55,632 nucleotides of DNA from Lachnospiraceae bacterium (GCA_029067085.1 JAIEFE010000015.1:1-55632); one strand, 5' to 3'. Shown: positions 26,044 to 36,008, counted from the first letter of the stretch. The notes: a model not told the origin generated them from the letters alone. Numbers and translations are program-made.

Positions 26044-26794
26044 TCCCGACGATTCCCCACTCGACGACGTGGTTTCTGTCGCGATACTTTTTCGGTGTCA
26101 TGCCGGTCTGTTCGCGAAACTGCTGAATGAAATGACTCTGGGAAGAAAAGGACAAACGGTTAGCGATCTCAATGAAGGAATAGTCGCTGTAGCGCAGCAT
26201 GTTTTCAGCCATCTCGATCTTCTGCCTGCGGATATAGCCGCTGACGGTATCACCCGTCTCCTTCTTGAACATCCGGGAGAGATAACCGGCGGACACTCCC
26301 AACTCGTCCGCCAGCTCCTCGATGGTGATCCGCTCCTTGATATGAGCGTAAATATATTCTTTACACTGACGGATCTGTCTTGAGCCTGCGTCGCTCCTGC
26401 GGATCCGTCTCATTTTCTCTGCAAAATCAAGCGCCATCTCATCATGTAGATTTCTGACGCCCTCCACTGAATGCACGTCATCCAATCTCTGAATGTAAAA
26501 ATCGCTCATCCGGAAAGCCTGCTCGATCTGCATGCCCTTCTGGGCGCAGAGTCTGGTGACCATGGCCGTGGTAATCACAAAATGATATTTTAGATTTGTC
26601 AATTCATTGCGGGATAGGACGCCCACGCCGTCAGTCTCAAGGAAGCGCTCCTGCTCGCAATTTCTCCTGACCGACTCCATATCGCCTTCCGTCACGGCTT
26701 GATAAAACAAAAACTCCTCCGTCAGCTGTTTGTGCTCTACCTTGTCAATATCATCTTCCGACTCCAGAAGAAGCCACTTGTCCCGATATCCCAT
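26024..26794 (-). CDS. AraC-family transcriptional regulator
   Basis: A 256-residue regulator. The C-terminal 100 residues form the AraC DNA-binding domain with ITIEELADELGVSAGYLSRMF and FIEIANRLSFSSQSHFIQQF, ending at TGMTPKKYRDR. The N-terminal 150 residues are helical, not a cupin, and resemble the unassigned sensing domain in many Lachnospiraceae AraC proteins (FLFYQAVTEGDMESVRR). Its 3' end overlaps the end of the convergent GH94 gene by 20 bases, so convergent transcription may affect both. AGGA lies 8 bases before the ATG. Control of the GH94 genes or of the galactanase operon on the other side is possible. Confidence 0.88.
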   Translation of the reverse strand: MGYRDKWLLLESEDDIDKVEHKQLTEEFLFYQAVTEGDMESVRRNCEQERFLETDGVGVLSRNELTNLKYHFVITTAMVTRLCAQKGMQIEQAFRMSDFYIQRLDDVHSVEGVRNLHDEMALDFAEKMRRIRRSDAGSRQIRQCKEYIYAHIKERITIEELADELGVSAGYLSRMFKKETGDTVSGYIRRQKIEMAENMLRYSDYSFIEIANRLSFSSQSHFIQQFREQTGMTPKKYRDRNHVVEWGIVGTTKESE

Positions 26795-26897
26795 ATCACT
26801 GTCCTCGCTGTGTTTCTCTATTTTTACTATTTTTATTACTTTTTATTATCCATGTACTATCCGGCATTCATTATCTAAATATGTGTTTTCGCACGCT

Positions 26898-28256
26898 CTA
26901 TTTGACAATATATCGTTTTTTGTCCTTTTTCATCCACATCTTTTCCAACCAGAAAAATACGCCGATACAGATCAGCACCGAGATTCCGGATCCCGCTGTG
27001 GAAGCCAGCCCCATGGGGAAGAGCGTGTCCGCAAAATACTTGGATGCCAGATAGGCGAAGGGAATCCTCACGCAGACGATGGAAATCGAATTGTGGACAA
27101 AAGAGATGCCCGACAAGCCGTGAGCGCAAAAATACCCGCTGAAGCAGAAATGGATCCCTGCCAGAGCCGCATCCCACACATAGCCTCGCATATACTGTCC
27201 GCCCAAGCGCAGCACCACAGCATCGTCCGCAAACAGACCGACAAAGGTCTCCGCATCATACTGCATCACAGCCACCGCGAGAAGCCCCCATAAGAGCGAC
27301 ATCAGTGAGGCATAAAAAAGCGTGCGGCGGGCCCTGTCATACTTGCCCGCGCCCACATTCTGGGCTGCCAGAGCGGACACAGACTGCAGCATGGAGGAGG
27401 GTACCAGAAAGAGGATGCCGATGATCTTCTCCACGATTCCAACCGCCGCTGCGTCGCTTAATCCCCTCCTGTTGGCGATGATGGTGATGACAACAAAGGA
27501 AATCTGGATGAATCCGTCCTGCATGGCAATGGGAATCCCGATCCGCAAAATTCGCCCCATGATCTCCCGCTGCGGCTTCAACGTCTTTTTTGAAAGTGTC
27601 AGTCCCGTGCGCTTTCCTCTGATCACCACAAAGGCAGTGATCACACTGACGGTCTGAGAGAGGGTGGTTCCCAGAGCCGCACCCGCCGCACCAAGCCCGA
27701 ATCCTCCGATCAGAAGGTAATCCAGACCGATATTGACAACACAGGCAACGGCAATAAAATACATCGGGCTCCTGGAGTCCCCCAGCCCCCGAAAGATTGA
27801 ACTGATAATGTTGTAGGCGGTGATAAACGGTATCCCCATAAAGCAGATCGTGAGATAGGCAACTGTCCCCGCCACCGCCTCCTTCGGGGTGGACATGATC
27901 TCTACGATCGGCCTGACCGCTATGAGCAGAAGGGCCGTCGTCACCAAAGACAACGAAAAGAACAGTGTGGCCGTATTTCCCACCGCCAGAGAGGCCTTCT
28001 CCTTTTGCCCGGCTCCGACAGCCTGTCCGATCATCACTGTGGCTCCCATGGCAAGCCCCACGATCATCACCGTCAGCATGTGCATGACCTGACTGCCGAT
28101 GGAGACCGCCGTGGTACTCTCCACCCCGTTAAACTGCCCGATGATGAACAAATCCGCCATGCCATAGAGGGTCTGCAAGAAATAAGATAAAAGATAAGGT
28201 AATGAAAAACCGAGAAGCGTTTTAAAAACGCTTCCCGTAGTAAGATTCTTTTCCAT
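26898..28256 (-). CDS. MATE-family multidrug/metabolite exporter
   Basis: A 452-residue membrane protein with about 12 helices arranged as two MatE halves. Recognisable family segments are TLYGMADLFIIGQFNG near the start, AMGATVMIGQAVGAGQKEKA, and AQNVGAGKYDRARR in the second half. Transport is normally driven by Na+ or H+ antiport. The ATG at 28256 has AAGGTGG about 7 bases before it; a GTG four codons earlier lacks this. The start lies 13 bases after the galactanase stop, so it is read in the same mRNA. Its substrate is unknown; co-transcription with pectin side-chain enzymes is unusual. Confidence 0.9.
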   Translation of the reverse strand: MEKNLTTGSVFKTLLGFSLPYLLSYFLQTLYGMADLFIIGQFNGVESTTAVSIGSQVMHMLTVMIVGLAMGATVMIGQAVGAGQKEKASLAVGNTATLFFSLSLVTTALLLIAVRPIVEIMSTPKEAVAGTVAYLTICFMGIPFITAYNIISSIFRGLGDSRSPMYFIAVACVVNIGLDYLLIGGFGLGAAGAALGTTLSQTVSVITAFVVIRGKRTGLTLSKKTLKPQREIMGRILRIGIPIAMQDGFIQISFVVITIIANRRGLSDAAAVGIVEKIIGILFLVPSSMLQSVSALAAQNVGAGKYDRARRTLFYASLMSLLWGLLAVAVMQYDAETFVGLFADDAVVLRLGGQYMRGYVWDAALAGIHFCFSGYFCAHGLSGISFVHNSISIVCVRIPFAYLASKYFADTLFPMGLASTAGSGISVLICIGVFFWLEKMWMKKDKKRYIVK

Positions 28257-28269
28257 CCGCTGCACCACC

Positions 28270-30333
28270 TTAGTCGGAAATGCGGTTCAAGACAAAATCG
28301 TCCACCGTTCCCCAACTTCCCTTGTTGCTCTTGATCCGCACGCCGATCGTAAGACTATCTGTCACCTTGATCTCAGAAATCGTGGGATTCTGCCAATTCA
28401 CCCAGCCGCTCATCATAAACGTATCCGTCAATTCTCCATCCGCTGTGACTGCATACAGCTCCATCTCGCAATCGTCAGACACATCACCGCCCTGTGCAAA
28501 GACGCTGAGCTTGTAGGTTCCGGCTTCCAGTGCCGCAAGTTCCTGCTCGATGGAGAATTCCATGTCGGAGTCGCCTGACCAGAAGTGGAACGCAATCTCA
28601 CCCTCATGGGCATCGTCTGCCTTTTTCTGAAAATCCGTGGGGTTGCTTCCCCCCTCGTAGGCCACCTTCCACATAGAGGTATCCGCCTCCTCAAAGCTTG
28701 GATTCTCTATATAATTTACACTCTCCACCTTGACGTGCGCGACCACGGAAGAGCCGTCCTCCAATGTTCCCTTCACTTCATACAGGTCAGGCATATTCGT
28801 ATCGACTGACGAAAGTTGTTCTTCATCCCAGGTGACGGCCGCCTGCTCCTTGACAGAAGGATCATTGTAGATCACGTCCACAGCCTCCGGCATCTCCAGC
28901 GGTACGCCGGTTTCCTGCAGGATTTCAACATCGGGAACCTGTTCCACCGCCAAAGGCGCCGTCGCGCCGAATTTCAGATATTTGAACACATTCAGGGAAG
29001 CCAGCGGATGTCCTTCAAAATCAAACATGGCCTGATTGTCCCAGGAGCAGCCGCCGTAATACTTGCCGGCATCATTCGGATCATAATCTTTTGCATAGCT
29101 GCTGGCCCATCCGCTTCCAAACTCTTCCCATATGGGAGAGTTTTGCGCTTTTGTCTTACCGACAGGGATCCATGTTCCTTCCCAATAGAAAACGCCCAGT
29201 ACGCCTGCCTCATTTGCCGCCTCACAGATATCGCGGATCATGGTCGCCTGACTCTGTACCGTAGCGCCGTAACCGGGAACCAGATCGTCCACGCCGTTCA
29301 CGCTGTTACCGCTGTCGTCTCCATCCTCTGAAGTGTAGCAGTAGGAGGTCTCAGCGATCACCACTTTTTTGCGGAACTTCTCCTGCAGCATCTTTGCAAT
29401 TGCCTGCATGTTCTCTCTGTCGCCGTGCCAGAAGGGATAGTAGGAAAACGCAAAGATATCATAATCTACAGCCGCGTTCTCGAGATCCTCCGCGATCCCT
29501 TCTGTCTGCCCCTCGTGATGAATGTCCGTGTAATGTACAACAACCTGAATCTCCTTGCCATACGTCTGTGCCGTCTCGCGGACCGCACGGCTTCCGGCGC
29601 TCAAAAGCTGCGCGACGTCAGCCGTCTTCTTTTCTCCCGCCATGCCGGTGTTGATCTCGTTGCCGATCTGCACCATACCTACGTCCACTCCTGCATTCAG
29701 GATCTTCGCCAGACTCTCCTTCGTAAAGTCATAGAGCGCGCTGCTCTTCTTCTCCACGCTCATGCCTTCCCATGCCTTGGGTGCAAACTGCTTCTTTGGA
29801 TCCGCCCAGAAATCGGAATAGTGAAAGTCGATACACACCTTCATGCCGTATTTGGCAGCGCGTCTTCCCAGCTCGATGGCCGTGGGCACATCGTTGTTGC
29901 CGCCGCCGTAACCGTTTCCGTTTTCATCATAGGGATCGTTCCAGACCCGCAGACGGATGTAGTTGATGCCGGCCTGCGCCAGAGTCATAAACACGTCCTG
30001 CTCCTGCCCTTCAAAATTATAGTATTTTACGCCGCTCTTCTCCTCAGCAAGCACGGCAGAAGCATCCATTCCCCGTATAAAATCATCCGCGATATCGGGA
30101 ATGGGGGCAAGAAAGATTTCCGACTCCTCAGAAGCCTGCGGGAGCGGAAATGTCGTGATCTCACCGACCGACTCCACCTGTACGGTTTCCTCAGGCGCCG
30201 CTTCCTCATGCGCGGTCTGTGCCGTATTCTCCGCACCGGAGGCCGCCTCTTTTGTCCCGCACCCCCACATAGCGCCAAGGCTAAGACCCACACTCAAACC
30301 GATCGCCGCCAGTCTTTTCCATGCTCTTCTCAT
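28270..30333 (-). CDS. Secreted arabinogalactan endo-beta-1,4-galactanase (GH53)
   Basis: A 687-residue lipoprotein enzyme that cuts beta-1,4-galactan side chains of pectin. The signal peptide ends in a lipobox (GAMWGC, Cys25) and is followed by an acidic linker to about residue 75. The GH53 barrel (about 80-430) has FIRGMDASAV, INYIRLRVWNDP, the acid/base Glu226 (QIGNEINTGM) and the nucleophile Glu328 (VVIAETSYCYT). A calcium-site-like insert DGDDSGNS follows. The C-terminal third holds an Ig-like (Big_4 type) domain and a beta-sandwich resembling a carbohydrate-binding module (VESVNYIENPSFE onward). The start at 30333 has GGGAGGAA upstream and gives a proper signal peptide. It is tethered to the cell surface. 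Confidence 0.92.
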   Translation of the reverse strand: MRRAWKRLAAIGLSVGLSLGAMWGCGTKEAASGAENTAQTAHEEAAPEETVQVESVGEITTFPLPQASEESEIFLAPIPDIADDFIRGMDASAVLAEEKSGVKYYNFEGQEQDVFMTLAQAGINYIRLRVWNDPYDENGNGYGGGNNDVPTAIELGRRAAKYGMKVCIDFHYSDFWADPKKQFAPKAWEGMSVEKKSSALYDFTKESLAKILNAGVDVGMVQIGNEINTGMAGEKKTADVAQLLSAGSRAVRETAQTYGKEIQVVVHYTDIHHEGQTEGIAEDLENAAVDYDIFAFSYYPFWHGDRENMQAIAKMLQEKFRKKVVIAETSYCYTSEDGDDSGNSVNGVDDLVPGYGATVQSQATMIRDICEAANEAGVLGVFYWEGTWIPVGKTKAQNSPIWEEFGSGWASSYAKDYDPNDAGKYYGGCSWDNQAMFDFEGHPLASLNVFKYLKFGATAPLAVEQVPDVEILQETGVPLEMPEAVDVIYNDPSVKEQAAVTWDEEQLSSVDTNMPDLYEVKGTLEDGSSVVAHVKVESVNYIENPSFEEADTSMWKVAYEGGSNPTDFQKKADDAHEGEIAFHFWSGDSDMEFSIEQELAALEAGTYKLSVFAQGGDVSDDCEMELYAVTADGELTDTFMMSGWVNWQNPTISEIKVTDSLTIGVRIKSNKGSWGTVDDFVLNRISD

Positions 30334-30407
30334 ACTGTTCCTCCCGGATTTTTCAAATATCTTCCCCAAAAATATATCTGCCGAGTCTGCGTCCAGTATA
30401 GCATATC

Positions 30408-30692
30408 TCAGATGCCATTTCCACCCGCACAGGCACTCCATTTTTCATAGGGGCAGGCATTTTTCTTCATCGCCGCTCGAAGCTCCACAAAACACCCGCA
30501 GGCTCTGCACATACCGTCCAAGAGCAGGTCGCACTCTTTGCAAAGAGAGAGCCGCTCCTCGTAAAGCGGCTCCTCAACCTTTAATTCCTCATCCAGATTG
30601 GCTATGTAGTCGTGCAAATTCTGAAAGTAAGCCGCCTGATCCATGTCTCTGGTGAGACACTTGCGGCAGAAACGCTTCTGCTCCATCTCCAT
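30408..30692 (-). CDS. DUF6171 family small cysteine-rich protein
   Basis: A 94-residue protein with two CxxC pairs and further cysteines: FCRKCL near the N-terminus, LCKECDLLLDGMCRACGCFVELRAA in the centre, and NACPYEKW at the end. The spacing suggests a zinc or iron-sulfur site. The CGCFVELRAA..K..CP.EKW ending is typical of the protein group called DUF6171 in Lachnospiraceae. Function unknown. AGGAAG lies 9 bases before the ATG, and the gene starts 11 bases after the GH51 stop, so it is co-transcribed with the arabinan/galactan enzymes. Confidence 0.75.
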   Translation of the reverse strand: MEMEQKRFCRKCLTRDMDQAAYFQNLHDYIANLDEELKVEEPLYEERLSLCKECDLLLDGMCRACGCFVELRAAMKKNACPYEKWSACAGGNGI

Positions 30693-30703
30693 ATCCGTTC
30701 TTC

Positions 30704-32215
30704 CTATTTCATCCGGAAGCTGATCACGCTTCCCGCCGGCGCGGTGAAGCTGATCTTTCCATCTATTAACTCGTAATCGGCAAGGACTTCCTCCTTCACC
30801 TTCTCCGGCTCATCAAATGTATTGTGTGCCTGCATCTCGCCCTTCAAGATGACTGCCGTGATCTCCTTCGGGTTAAGCTCCATAAAGGAAATCTCAACAG
30901 GCGCATCCTCATTGACGGAAAGATTTGCCAGCGTCACGTTCACATAGCCGTCCTTATCCAAAGAAACAGACTCGTCCAGAAACGGTACCTGAACCTTTTG
31001 ATCGCCCACGGTCTTATTGCCCTCGATATAGCTCTCCAGAAGCTCCGCGTCCTGATGATGCTTATACATGTGGAATACATGATAAGTGGGAGTCAGGATC
31101 ATTTTCGGGCCTTCCGTCAGGATCACCGACTGCAGCACATTGACCAGCTGCGCGATACATGCCATCTTGACGCGGTCACAGTGCTTGTTGAAAATGTTGA
31201 GCGTAACGCCGGCCACCAGTGCATCGCGCATGGTGTTCTGCTGATAGAGGAAGCCAGGATTCGTGCCCGGCTCCACATCGAACCAGCAGCCCCACTCGTC
31301 CACCATCATGCCGATCCTTTTCTCCGGATCGTACTGATCCATAATCGCGCCGTGGCGTTCCAGCAATTCCTTCATATAAACCGCCTTCGCCATCGTCGCG
31401 TACCATTCGGTCTCATTAAAGTCCGTAGCGCTTCCCTTATGATTCCAATCCGGCCCCGGTACTGTATAGTAATGAAGAGACAGACCGTCCATATATCCGT
31501 TCAAATCTCCGCCTGGCTGGGGCGGTGCGAAACAGGTCTTCAGCACGCCCTCCGTCCAAATATAATCGCCCGCATTAGGACCCCCGCAGATCTTCTTGAT
31601 GGGTGCCGCATTGTCATAATGCCGCACAAAGGTCTGATATCTTCTGTAGAGGTTCGCATAGTATTCCGGCGTCATATTGCCGCCGCAGCCCCAGTTTTCG
31701 TTTCCAACACCGAAGTAATCGATCTTCCAGGGCTTCTCATGCCCGTTCTTCTTTCGCAGATCCGCCATGGGGGAGACGCCGTCAAAGGTGATGTACTCCA
31801 CCCATTCACTCATCTCCTGCACCGTGCCGCTCCCCACGTTTCCGTTCACATAGGTCTTACAGCCGAGCTGTTCGCAGAGTTCAAAAAATTCGTGCGTGCC
31901 GAAGCTGTTGTCCTCCACCACGCCTCCCCAATTTGTGTTGATCATTTTCTTGCGGGCTTCCTTCGGACCGATGCCGTCCTTCCAGTGATACTCGTCCGCA
32001 AAACAGCCGCCCGGCCAGCGAAGCACGGGAATCTGCATCTCTTTCAGGGCTTCCACCACGTCCTTGCGCATGCCGTTCACATTGGGAATATCGGAATCTT
32101 CTCCCACGTAGAGTCCCTCGTAGATACATCTGCCCAGATGCTCCGAGAAATGTCCGTAAATTTCGGGATTGATATGCCCTTTCCTGTGTTTCTCATTGAT
32201 CAGTAATTTTGCCAT
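30704..32215 (-). CDS. Alpha-L-arabinofuranosidase (GH51)
   Basis: A 503-residue cytoplasmic enzyme that releases terminal arabinose from arabinan and arabinogalactan oligosaccharides. Family landmarks are [20 protein letters not shown] near the start, [16 protein letters not shown], acid/base Glu173 ([10 protein letters not shown]) and nucleophile Glu307 ([11 protein letters not shown]). The C-terminal beta-sandwich follows residue 390. No signal peptide, in line with internal oligosaccharide processing. The ATG at 32215 gives the canonical [13 protein letters not shown] opening; eight more codons upstream would add MKEEQREG, and the AGGAGG there probably is the ribosome site. First gene of the operon with DUF6171, galactanase and MATE. 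Confidence 0.94.
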   Translation of the reverse strand: MAKLLINEKHRKGHINPEIYGHFSEHLGRCIYEGLYVGEDSDIPNVNGMRKDVVEALKEMQIPVLRWPGGCFADEYHWKDGIGPKEARKKMINTNWGGVVEDNSFGTHEFFELCEQLGCKTYVNGNVGSGTVQEMSEWVEYITFDGVSPMADLRKKNGHEKPWKIDYFGVGNENWGCGGNMTPEYYANLYRRYQTFVRHYDNAAPIKKICGGPNAGDYIWTEGVLKTCFAPPQPGGDLNGYMDGLSLHYYTVPGPDWNHKGSATDFNETEWYATMAKAVYMKELLERHGAIMDQYDPEKRIGMMVDEWGCWFDVEPGTNPGFLYQQNTMRDALVAGVTLNIFNKHCDRVKMACIAQLVNVLQSVILTEGPKMILTPTYHVFHMYKHHQDAELLESYIEGNKTVGDQKVQVPFLDESVSLDKDGYVNVTLANLSVNEDAPVEISFMELNPKEITAVILKGEMQAHNTFDEPEKVKEEVLADYELIDGKISFTAPAGSVISFRMK

Positions 32216-32463
32216 TCCTTCTCTCTGTTCCTCCTTCATTTTTATTCACGTCCAAGTTATGTAAACCGATATTGCGTCAAAACATAAAATTCTTAAAACG
32301 TAATTCCATTAAATTTCATTAACCACTTGTAAAAGTATATCGAATGATTTTCCGCAACGCAAGCCGTATTTTCATTTTCCGGGAAAACAATCCCAAAAAC
32401 AATCTACCAAAATGTCTGAGCCGCATACTATAAAGTAACAATACACTGCCGTAGGAAACTGTT

Positions 32464-33102
32464 ATGCGCGAGAGCTCATCCGTTGCCATCCTTGGTCACA
32501 AATCGGATACCCAAAACTATGAAGCCGCCCTGAATCGAATGAATGTCCCTCACTTCACTACGACCGACCCCGATGCCGCTGACCGGGCGACTCATCTGCT
32601 TCTTCCCGGAGGCGGCGATATCACCCCCGCATTCTTCGGACAGACAGATCACGGCTCTCTCCGTGTGGATACCGTTCTGGACATCCTGCAGATGAAAACG
32701 CTCTCCCGCTTCGTCGAAAAAAGCAAACCTGTGCTCGGCATCTGTAAGGGACTCCAGCTCATCAATGTTCATTTCGGCGGCGACCTGTTTCAGGACATCA
32801 CCACTGCTGAAAAGCACAAGTGGATCAACCGCGACCAGTTCCACCAGGTTTATCACTGCAGCCTTGGCCGTAAAGATTTCTTTTATCAGCTCTATGGTCA
32901 GAGCGCTCTGGTAAACTCCGCCCATCATCAGGCCGTATACCATCCGGGAAACAATCTGATTCCTGTCTGCCGCGCCGGAGACAGCGTGATCGAAGGGCTT
33001 GTACACCAGACTCTGCCCGTTATGGCCGTCCAATGGCACCCGGAAAGGCTCCCCGACGGTGGCGGCGAGTCGCTTTTTCGCTATTTTCTGACTCTCTCCT
33101 AA
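32464..33102 (+). CDS. Class I glutamine amidotransferase-like C26 hydrolase (PuuD type)
   Basis: A 212-residue protein of the gamma-glutamyl hydrolase family. The nucleophile elbow is GICKGLQLIN with Cys94, and the triad is completed by His192 and Glu194 (AVQWHPER). The LLPGGGDITP segment near residue 47 is the usual family landmark. Related enzymes hydrolyse gamma-glutamyl-GABA or similar gamma-glutamyl amides. It stands alone on the plus strand, with a terminator directly after it. Compared with PuuD (about 250 residues) it is short at the N-terminus and between the elbow and the His. The substrate is unassigned. Confidence 0.85.
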   Translation: MRESSSVAILGHKSDTQNYEAALNRMNVPHFTTTDPDAADRATHLLLPGGGDITPAFFGQTDHGSLRVDTVLDILQMKTLSRFVEKSKPVLGICKGLQLINVHFGGDLFQDITTAEKHKWINRDQFHQVYHCSLGRKDFFYQLYGQSALVNSAHHQAVYHPGNNLIPVCRAGDSVIEGLVHQTLPVMAVQWHPERLPDGGGESLFRYFLTLS

Positions 33103-33119
33103 AGGTTCGTCTGACATCT

Positions 33120-33159
33120 GCGCCGGCAGTCCTCTTCTGCGTTCCGGCGCCCTTGTTTT
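33120..33159 (+). terminator. Rho-independent terminator after the C26 hydrolase gene
   Basis: GCGCCGG (33120-33126) pairs with CCGGCGC (33144-33150), with an inner CAG/CTG pairing, followed by CCTTGTTTTT. Confidence 0.75.
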
Positions 33160-33160
33160 T

Positions 33161-34186
33161 CTATATTTTTGCTTCCAGATGCTCGATATTTTTGATCAGC
33201 ACGCTTACGGTCCCGTCCGGATTCGTGATAAACTCAACACAGCGGGGATTCTTGTACTGCTCCATGGGGATCTTAATCTCGATGCCCGTGTCCGTGAAAA
33301 GATGCTGGCTCTGGAACTTGCGTACCGTGTTCTCGCTCTGCGGCTCGATCCGTTCTTTGACCAGATCATACTTCTCCATCTTATCCTGAAAGGCGGTCCT
33401 AAGCTCCGGTTCGTTCTCAAAGATCCGCTCTCCGATCTCCTCCACCGTAAAGCCACCGTTCTCCTCGATTTCTTCCTGAATAATGCTCTTGGCATACATC
33501 TGCCTCTCAAAGCGCTCCGACTCATCGAAGCCCTCCTTCTGCACGCTTTCCACAGCCCGTCCCACGATGGAGAGCTTTGCCTTGTGGGAGAGATGGGCGC
33601 TGCACTTTAAAAAAAGGAAGGAAAAGTAGTCCGTCTTCTCACCGTTCACCTCATATTTCTTTTCCACCACCCGCAGGGAGAGATCAGAGAGGCTGATCAC
33701 TGCCGCTTCGGTGAGCCGCTGACTCTCCGAGGGCAGGATGGATTTGTGGCGGATCAGCTCGTTGCTGTTTCCCTCCCCCTCCGCAAGAGGCATGGTTCTG
33801 TGCGTGTAAAGCGCCTTAAAGTTCAGCTTGAGAAGAGCCAGATACTCCTCATCCCCCTCCCTGAAGCGCACTGCCATGAGATCCGCCGAAGGGATGTCAA
33901 TGTTTGCCGCCATGATCTCATACAGAAGGTTCGCGATCTCTTGACTGATCTCCACAAAATTCTCATCGTCATAGGCCGTAAGAAGCTTGTAAATCTCCGA
34001 TTCCTGCTCGTAAAAACGACATTCCTTCGCGTCGTCCCCCGCGCAGATGCGTCCGATGTGCTCCCGCACAAACTCCGCCACCTCGGAACCGTATAAAAGC
34101 TCCGTGTCAGAGAGAACCGGCATCCCGATGGTCGAATCCAAAATATGTACAATGATGTGTTTGATCCTGATATCTTCTTTGTTCAT
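33161..34186 (-). CDS. Nucleoid-associated protein NdpA-like
   Basis: A 341-residue protein of the NdpA/YejK nucleoid-associated family (37-kDa NA). The N-terminus IRIKHIIVHILDSTIGMPVLSD and the block TDYFSFLFLKCSAHLS match the family pattern. It is soluble and acidic, with a long middle helical region and a C-terminal beta segment (GIEIKIPMEQYKNPRCVEFI). GAGGATC lies 7 bases before the ATG. It is probably co-transcribed with the small gene upstream at 34238-34621. Its role in Firmicutes is poorly known; binding to the nucleoid is inferred from the Gram-negative homologues. Confidence 0.85.
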   Translation of the reverse strand: MNKEDIRIKHIIVHILDSTIGMPVLSDTELLYGSEVAEFVREHIGRICAGDDAKECRFYEQESEIYKLLTAYDDENFVEISQEIANLLYEIMAANIDIPSADLMAVRFREGDEEYLALLKLNFKALYTHRTMPLAEGEGNSNELIRHKSILPSESQRLTEAAVISLSDLSLRVVEKKYEVNGEKTDYFSFLFLKCSAHLSHKAKLSIVGRAVESVQKEGFDESERFERQMYAKSIIQEEIEENGGFTVEEIGERIFENEPELRTAFQDKMEKYDLVKERIEPQSENTVRKFQSQHLFTDTGIEIKIPMEQYKNPRCVEFITNPDGTVSVLIKNIEHLEAKI

Positions 34187-34237
34187 GGTGTGATCCTCTT
34201 ATGTTTTTCAGTTTTTGCAATCTTTCGCAGGCGCTGC

Positions 34238-34621
34238 TCAGTATTTGTCCGGATAATCCGTCCCGGTCTCGGTCTGCATTAAGTTTACATAATATATCGG
34301 GTCCTGTTCCATCAACAACATGGTATGAAAGGCCATCAGAAGCATCCTGTCACCGTTCTCCTTCATACTCTGTCTGTCTCTGTCCAACTGCGCTTTAAAA
34401 TGATCCATCTGCCAGACCATGATATCGATCAGATCGTACCCTTCAACTTTGTATTCACCGAGAAAATTTTGCTTCTCCAGATAGTACATAAATTCCCGAA
34501 AGACACCCTCCGAAGCCGTCAGCATCGAAAAGAATTTCTCCAAAAAGGCCTCATCCTCCCCCGCATGCCTGCAGAGAGCTTCTGCCCAGTCATATGCCCG
34601 CTGTTTTTCTTCGTCACGCAT
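34238..34621 (-). CDS. Conserved hypothetical helical protein
   Basis: A 127-residue, mostly helical, acidic protein with many aromatic and Met residues (EFMYYLEKQNF, DIMVWQMDHFK). No membrane segment, metal motif or known family. A GGGGGATAGG purine run precedes the ATG at a good spacing. It lies upstream of the NdpA-like gene in the same direction with about 50 bases between, so they may form an operon. I have no functional assignment. Confidence 0.6.
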   Translation of the reverse strand: MRDEEKQRAYDWAEALCRHAGEDEAFLEKFFSMLTASEGVFREFMYYLEKQNFLGEYKVEGYDLIDIMVWQMDHFKAQLDRDRQSMKENGDRMLLMAFHTMLLMEQDPIYYVNLMQTETGTDYPDKY

Positions 34622-34709
34622 CCACCTATCCCCCTTTGCTGATTCATTCCCGGTTCTTTTTTGCTGCCCGTCCTCATAGGATTAGTAACAAACGCAGGAT
34701 GTGATCTCT

Positions 34710-36005
34710 ATGACGCTTCTGGAACGCTTAAACGATTTTCTGTGGGGTTTTCCCCTGCTCCTTCTGCTACTCGGAACCCATATCTATTTTACGCTGCGGC
34801 TTGGTTTCCCTCAGAGGAACCTGTTTCATGCCATCCGCCTCTCTCTCGTCGGAGACGAGACAAAGGAGCGAAACCTCTCCCCATTTGCCGCGCTTTCCAC
34901 CACTCTGGCTGCCACCCTCGGCACCGGAAACATCATCGGCGTCTCCACCGCCGTCGCACTCGGCGGCCCGGGCGCTATCCTCTGGTGCTGGCTCACCGGA
35001 ATCCTCGGCATGTCCACTGCCTACAGCGAGTGCTACCTAAGCCTCCTCTACCGCCAAAAAACAGAGGATGGCTCCTACGTGGGCGGTCCGATGTATGTTC
35101 TGAAAAATGGTTTACATAATAGTAAGCTCGGCATTCTCTACGCCCTATGTGCTCTGGCGGCCGCCTTTGGAGTTGGCTGTACCACACAGGCAAACTCCGT
35201 GACCAGAGCCACTTCCTTAAGCTTCGGTCTCTCCCCGCATCCGGTAGGGATCATTCTCGCCCTGCTGACCGGTGCCGTTATCCTGGGCGGCATAAAAAGC
35301 ATCGGCGCCCTCTGTGAACGCACGATACCCGCCATCAGTTTTCTCTATCTCCTCGGCTGCCTGCTCTTACTCATCCTCTACAGACAGCATCTGGTAACAG
35401 CCATCGTATGGATCGTAAAAGACGCCTTTACCTTCACCAGCCTGAGCGGCGGTGTGGCAGGCGCGGGCCTTACGCAGGCGGTACGTTACGGCATTGCCAG
35501 GGGCCTCTTCACCAATGAGGCGGGAATCGGCACCTCTGCTATCGCCGCTGCATCCTCCCGCACGGAAGACCCCCGCATACAGGCCTATGTCTCCATGACC
35601 GCTGTTTTCTGGGATACGGTGGTCATGTGTCTGATGACAGGTCTGGTTGTCGTCTGCAACATGCTCAACGATCCGGCCTCCACCGCAGGAGCAGCAGAGA
35701 CCGATCTGACCGCTGCCGCCTTTTCCCACCTGCCCTACGTGGGCGATGCCTTTTTGACTATCTCCCTCTGCGCCTTTGCCGTCACTACCCTGATCGGCTG
35801 GTCCTACTTTGGAGAGAAGGCCACGGAATATCTGGCGGGGGCAAAAGGCATTCCCGTCTACAAGGTGTTCTATATCCTGATGATCTATCTGGGCGCCATC
35901 ATCCCAATGCGTCTCGTCTGGGAATGCACCGATCTGATCAACGCTCTCATGGCGCTGCCGAATCTGCTGGCGCTGTGGATGCTGCGGCGTAAAATCAAAT
36001 CATAA
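34710..36005 (+). CDS. AGCS family sodium:alanine symporter
   Basis: A 431-residue membrane protein with about 11 helices. Family motifs are clear: the SPFAALSTTLAATLGTGNIIGVSTAVALGGPGA segment (about residues 53-85) containing the Na+/substrate site, SYVGGPMYVLKNGL, and GLFTNEAGIGTSAIAAASSRTEDP. It imports alanine or glycine with Na+. The ATG at 34710 is preceded by AGGATG at spacing 10; a GTG three codons upstream is an alternative. It converges on the aldo/keto reductase with only 3 bases between stops and no visible terminator. Length is slightly shorter than the usual 450-480. Confidence 0.93.
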   Translation: MTLLERLNDFLWGFPLLLLLLGTHIYFTLRLGFPQRNLFHAIRLSLVGDETKERNLSPFAALSTTLAATLGTGNIIGVSTAVALGGPGAILWCWLTGILGMSTAYSECYLSLLYRQKTEDGSYVGGPMYVLKNGLHNSKLGILYALCALAAAFGVGCTTQANSVTRATSLSFGLSPHPVGIILALLTGAVILGGIKSIGALCERTIPAISFLYLLGCLLLLILYRQHLVTAIVWIVKDAFTFTSLSGGVAGAGLTQAVRYGIARGLFTNEAGIGTSAIAAASSRTEDPRIQAYVSMTAVFWDTVVMCLMTGLVVVCNMLNDPASTAGAAETDLTAAAFSHLPYVGDAFLTISLCAFAVTTLIGWSYFGEKATEYLAGAKGIPVYKVFYILMIYLGAIIPMRLVWECTDLINALMALPNLLALWMLRRKIKS

Positions 36006-36008
36006 GCC

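Noticed and set aside
29425..30450. 341-residue open frame on the plus strand
   Set aside because: Antisense to the GH53 gene with no ribosome site or known motif.
30824..32206. 460-residue open frame on the plus strand
   Set aside because: Antisense to the GH51 gene, His/Arg-rich with no recognisable domain.
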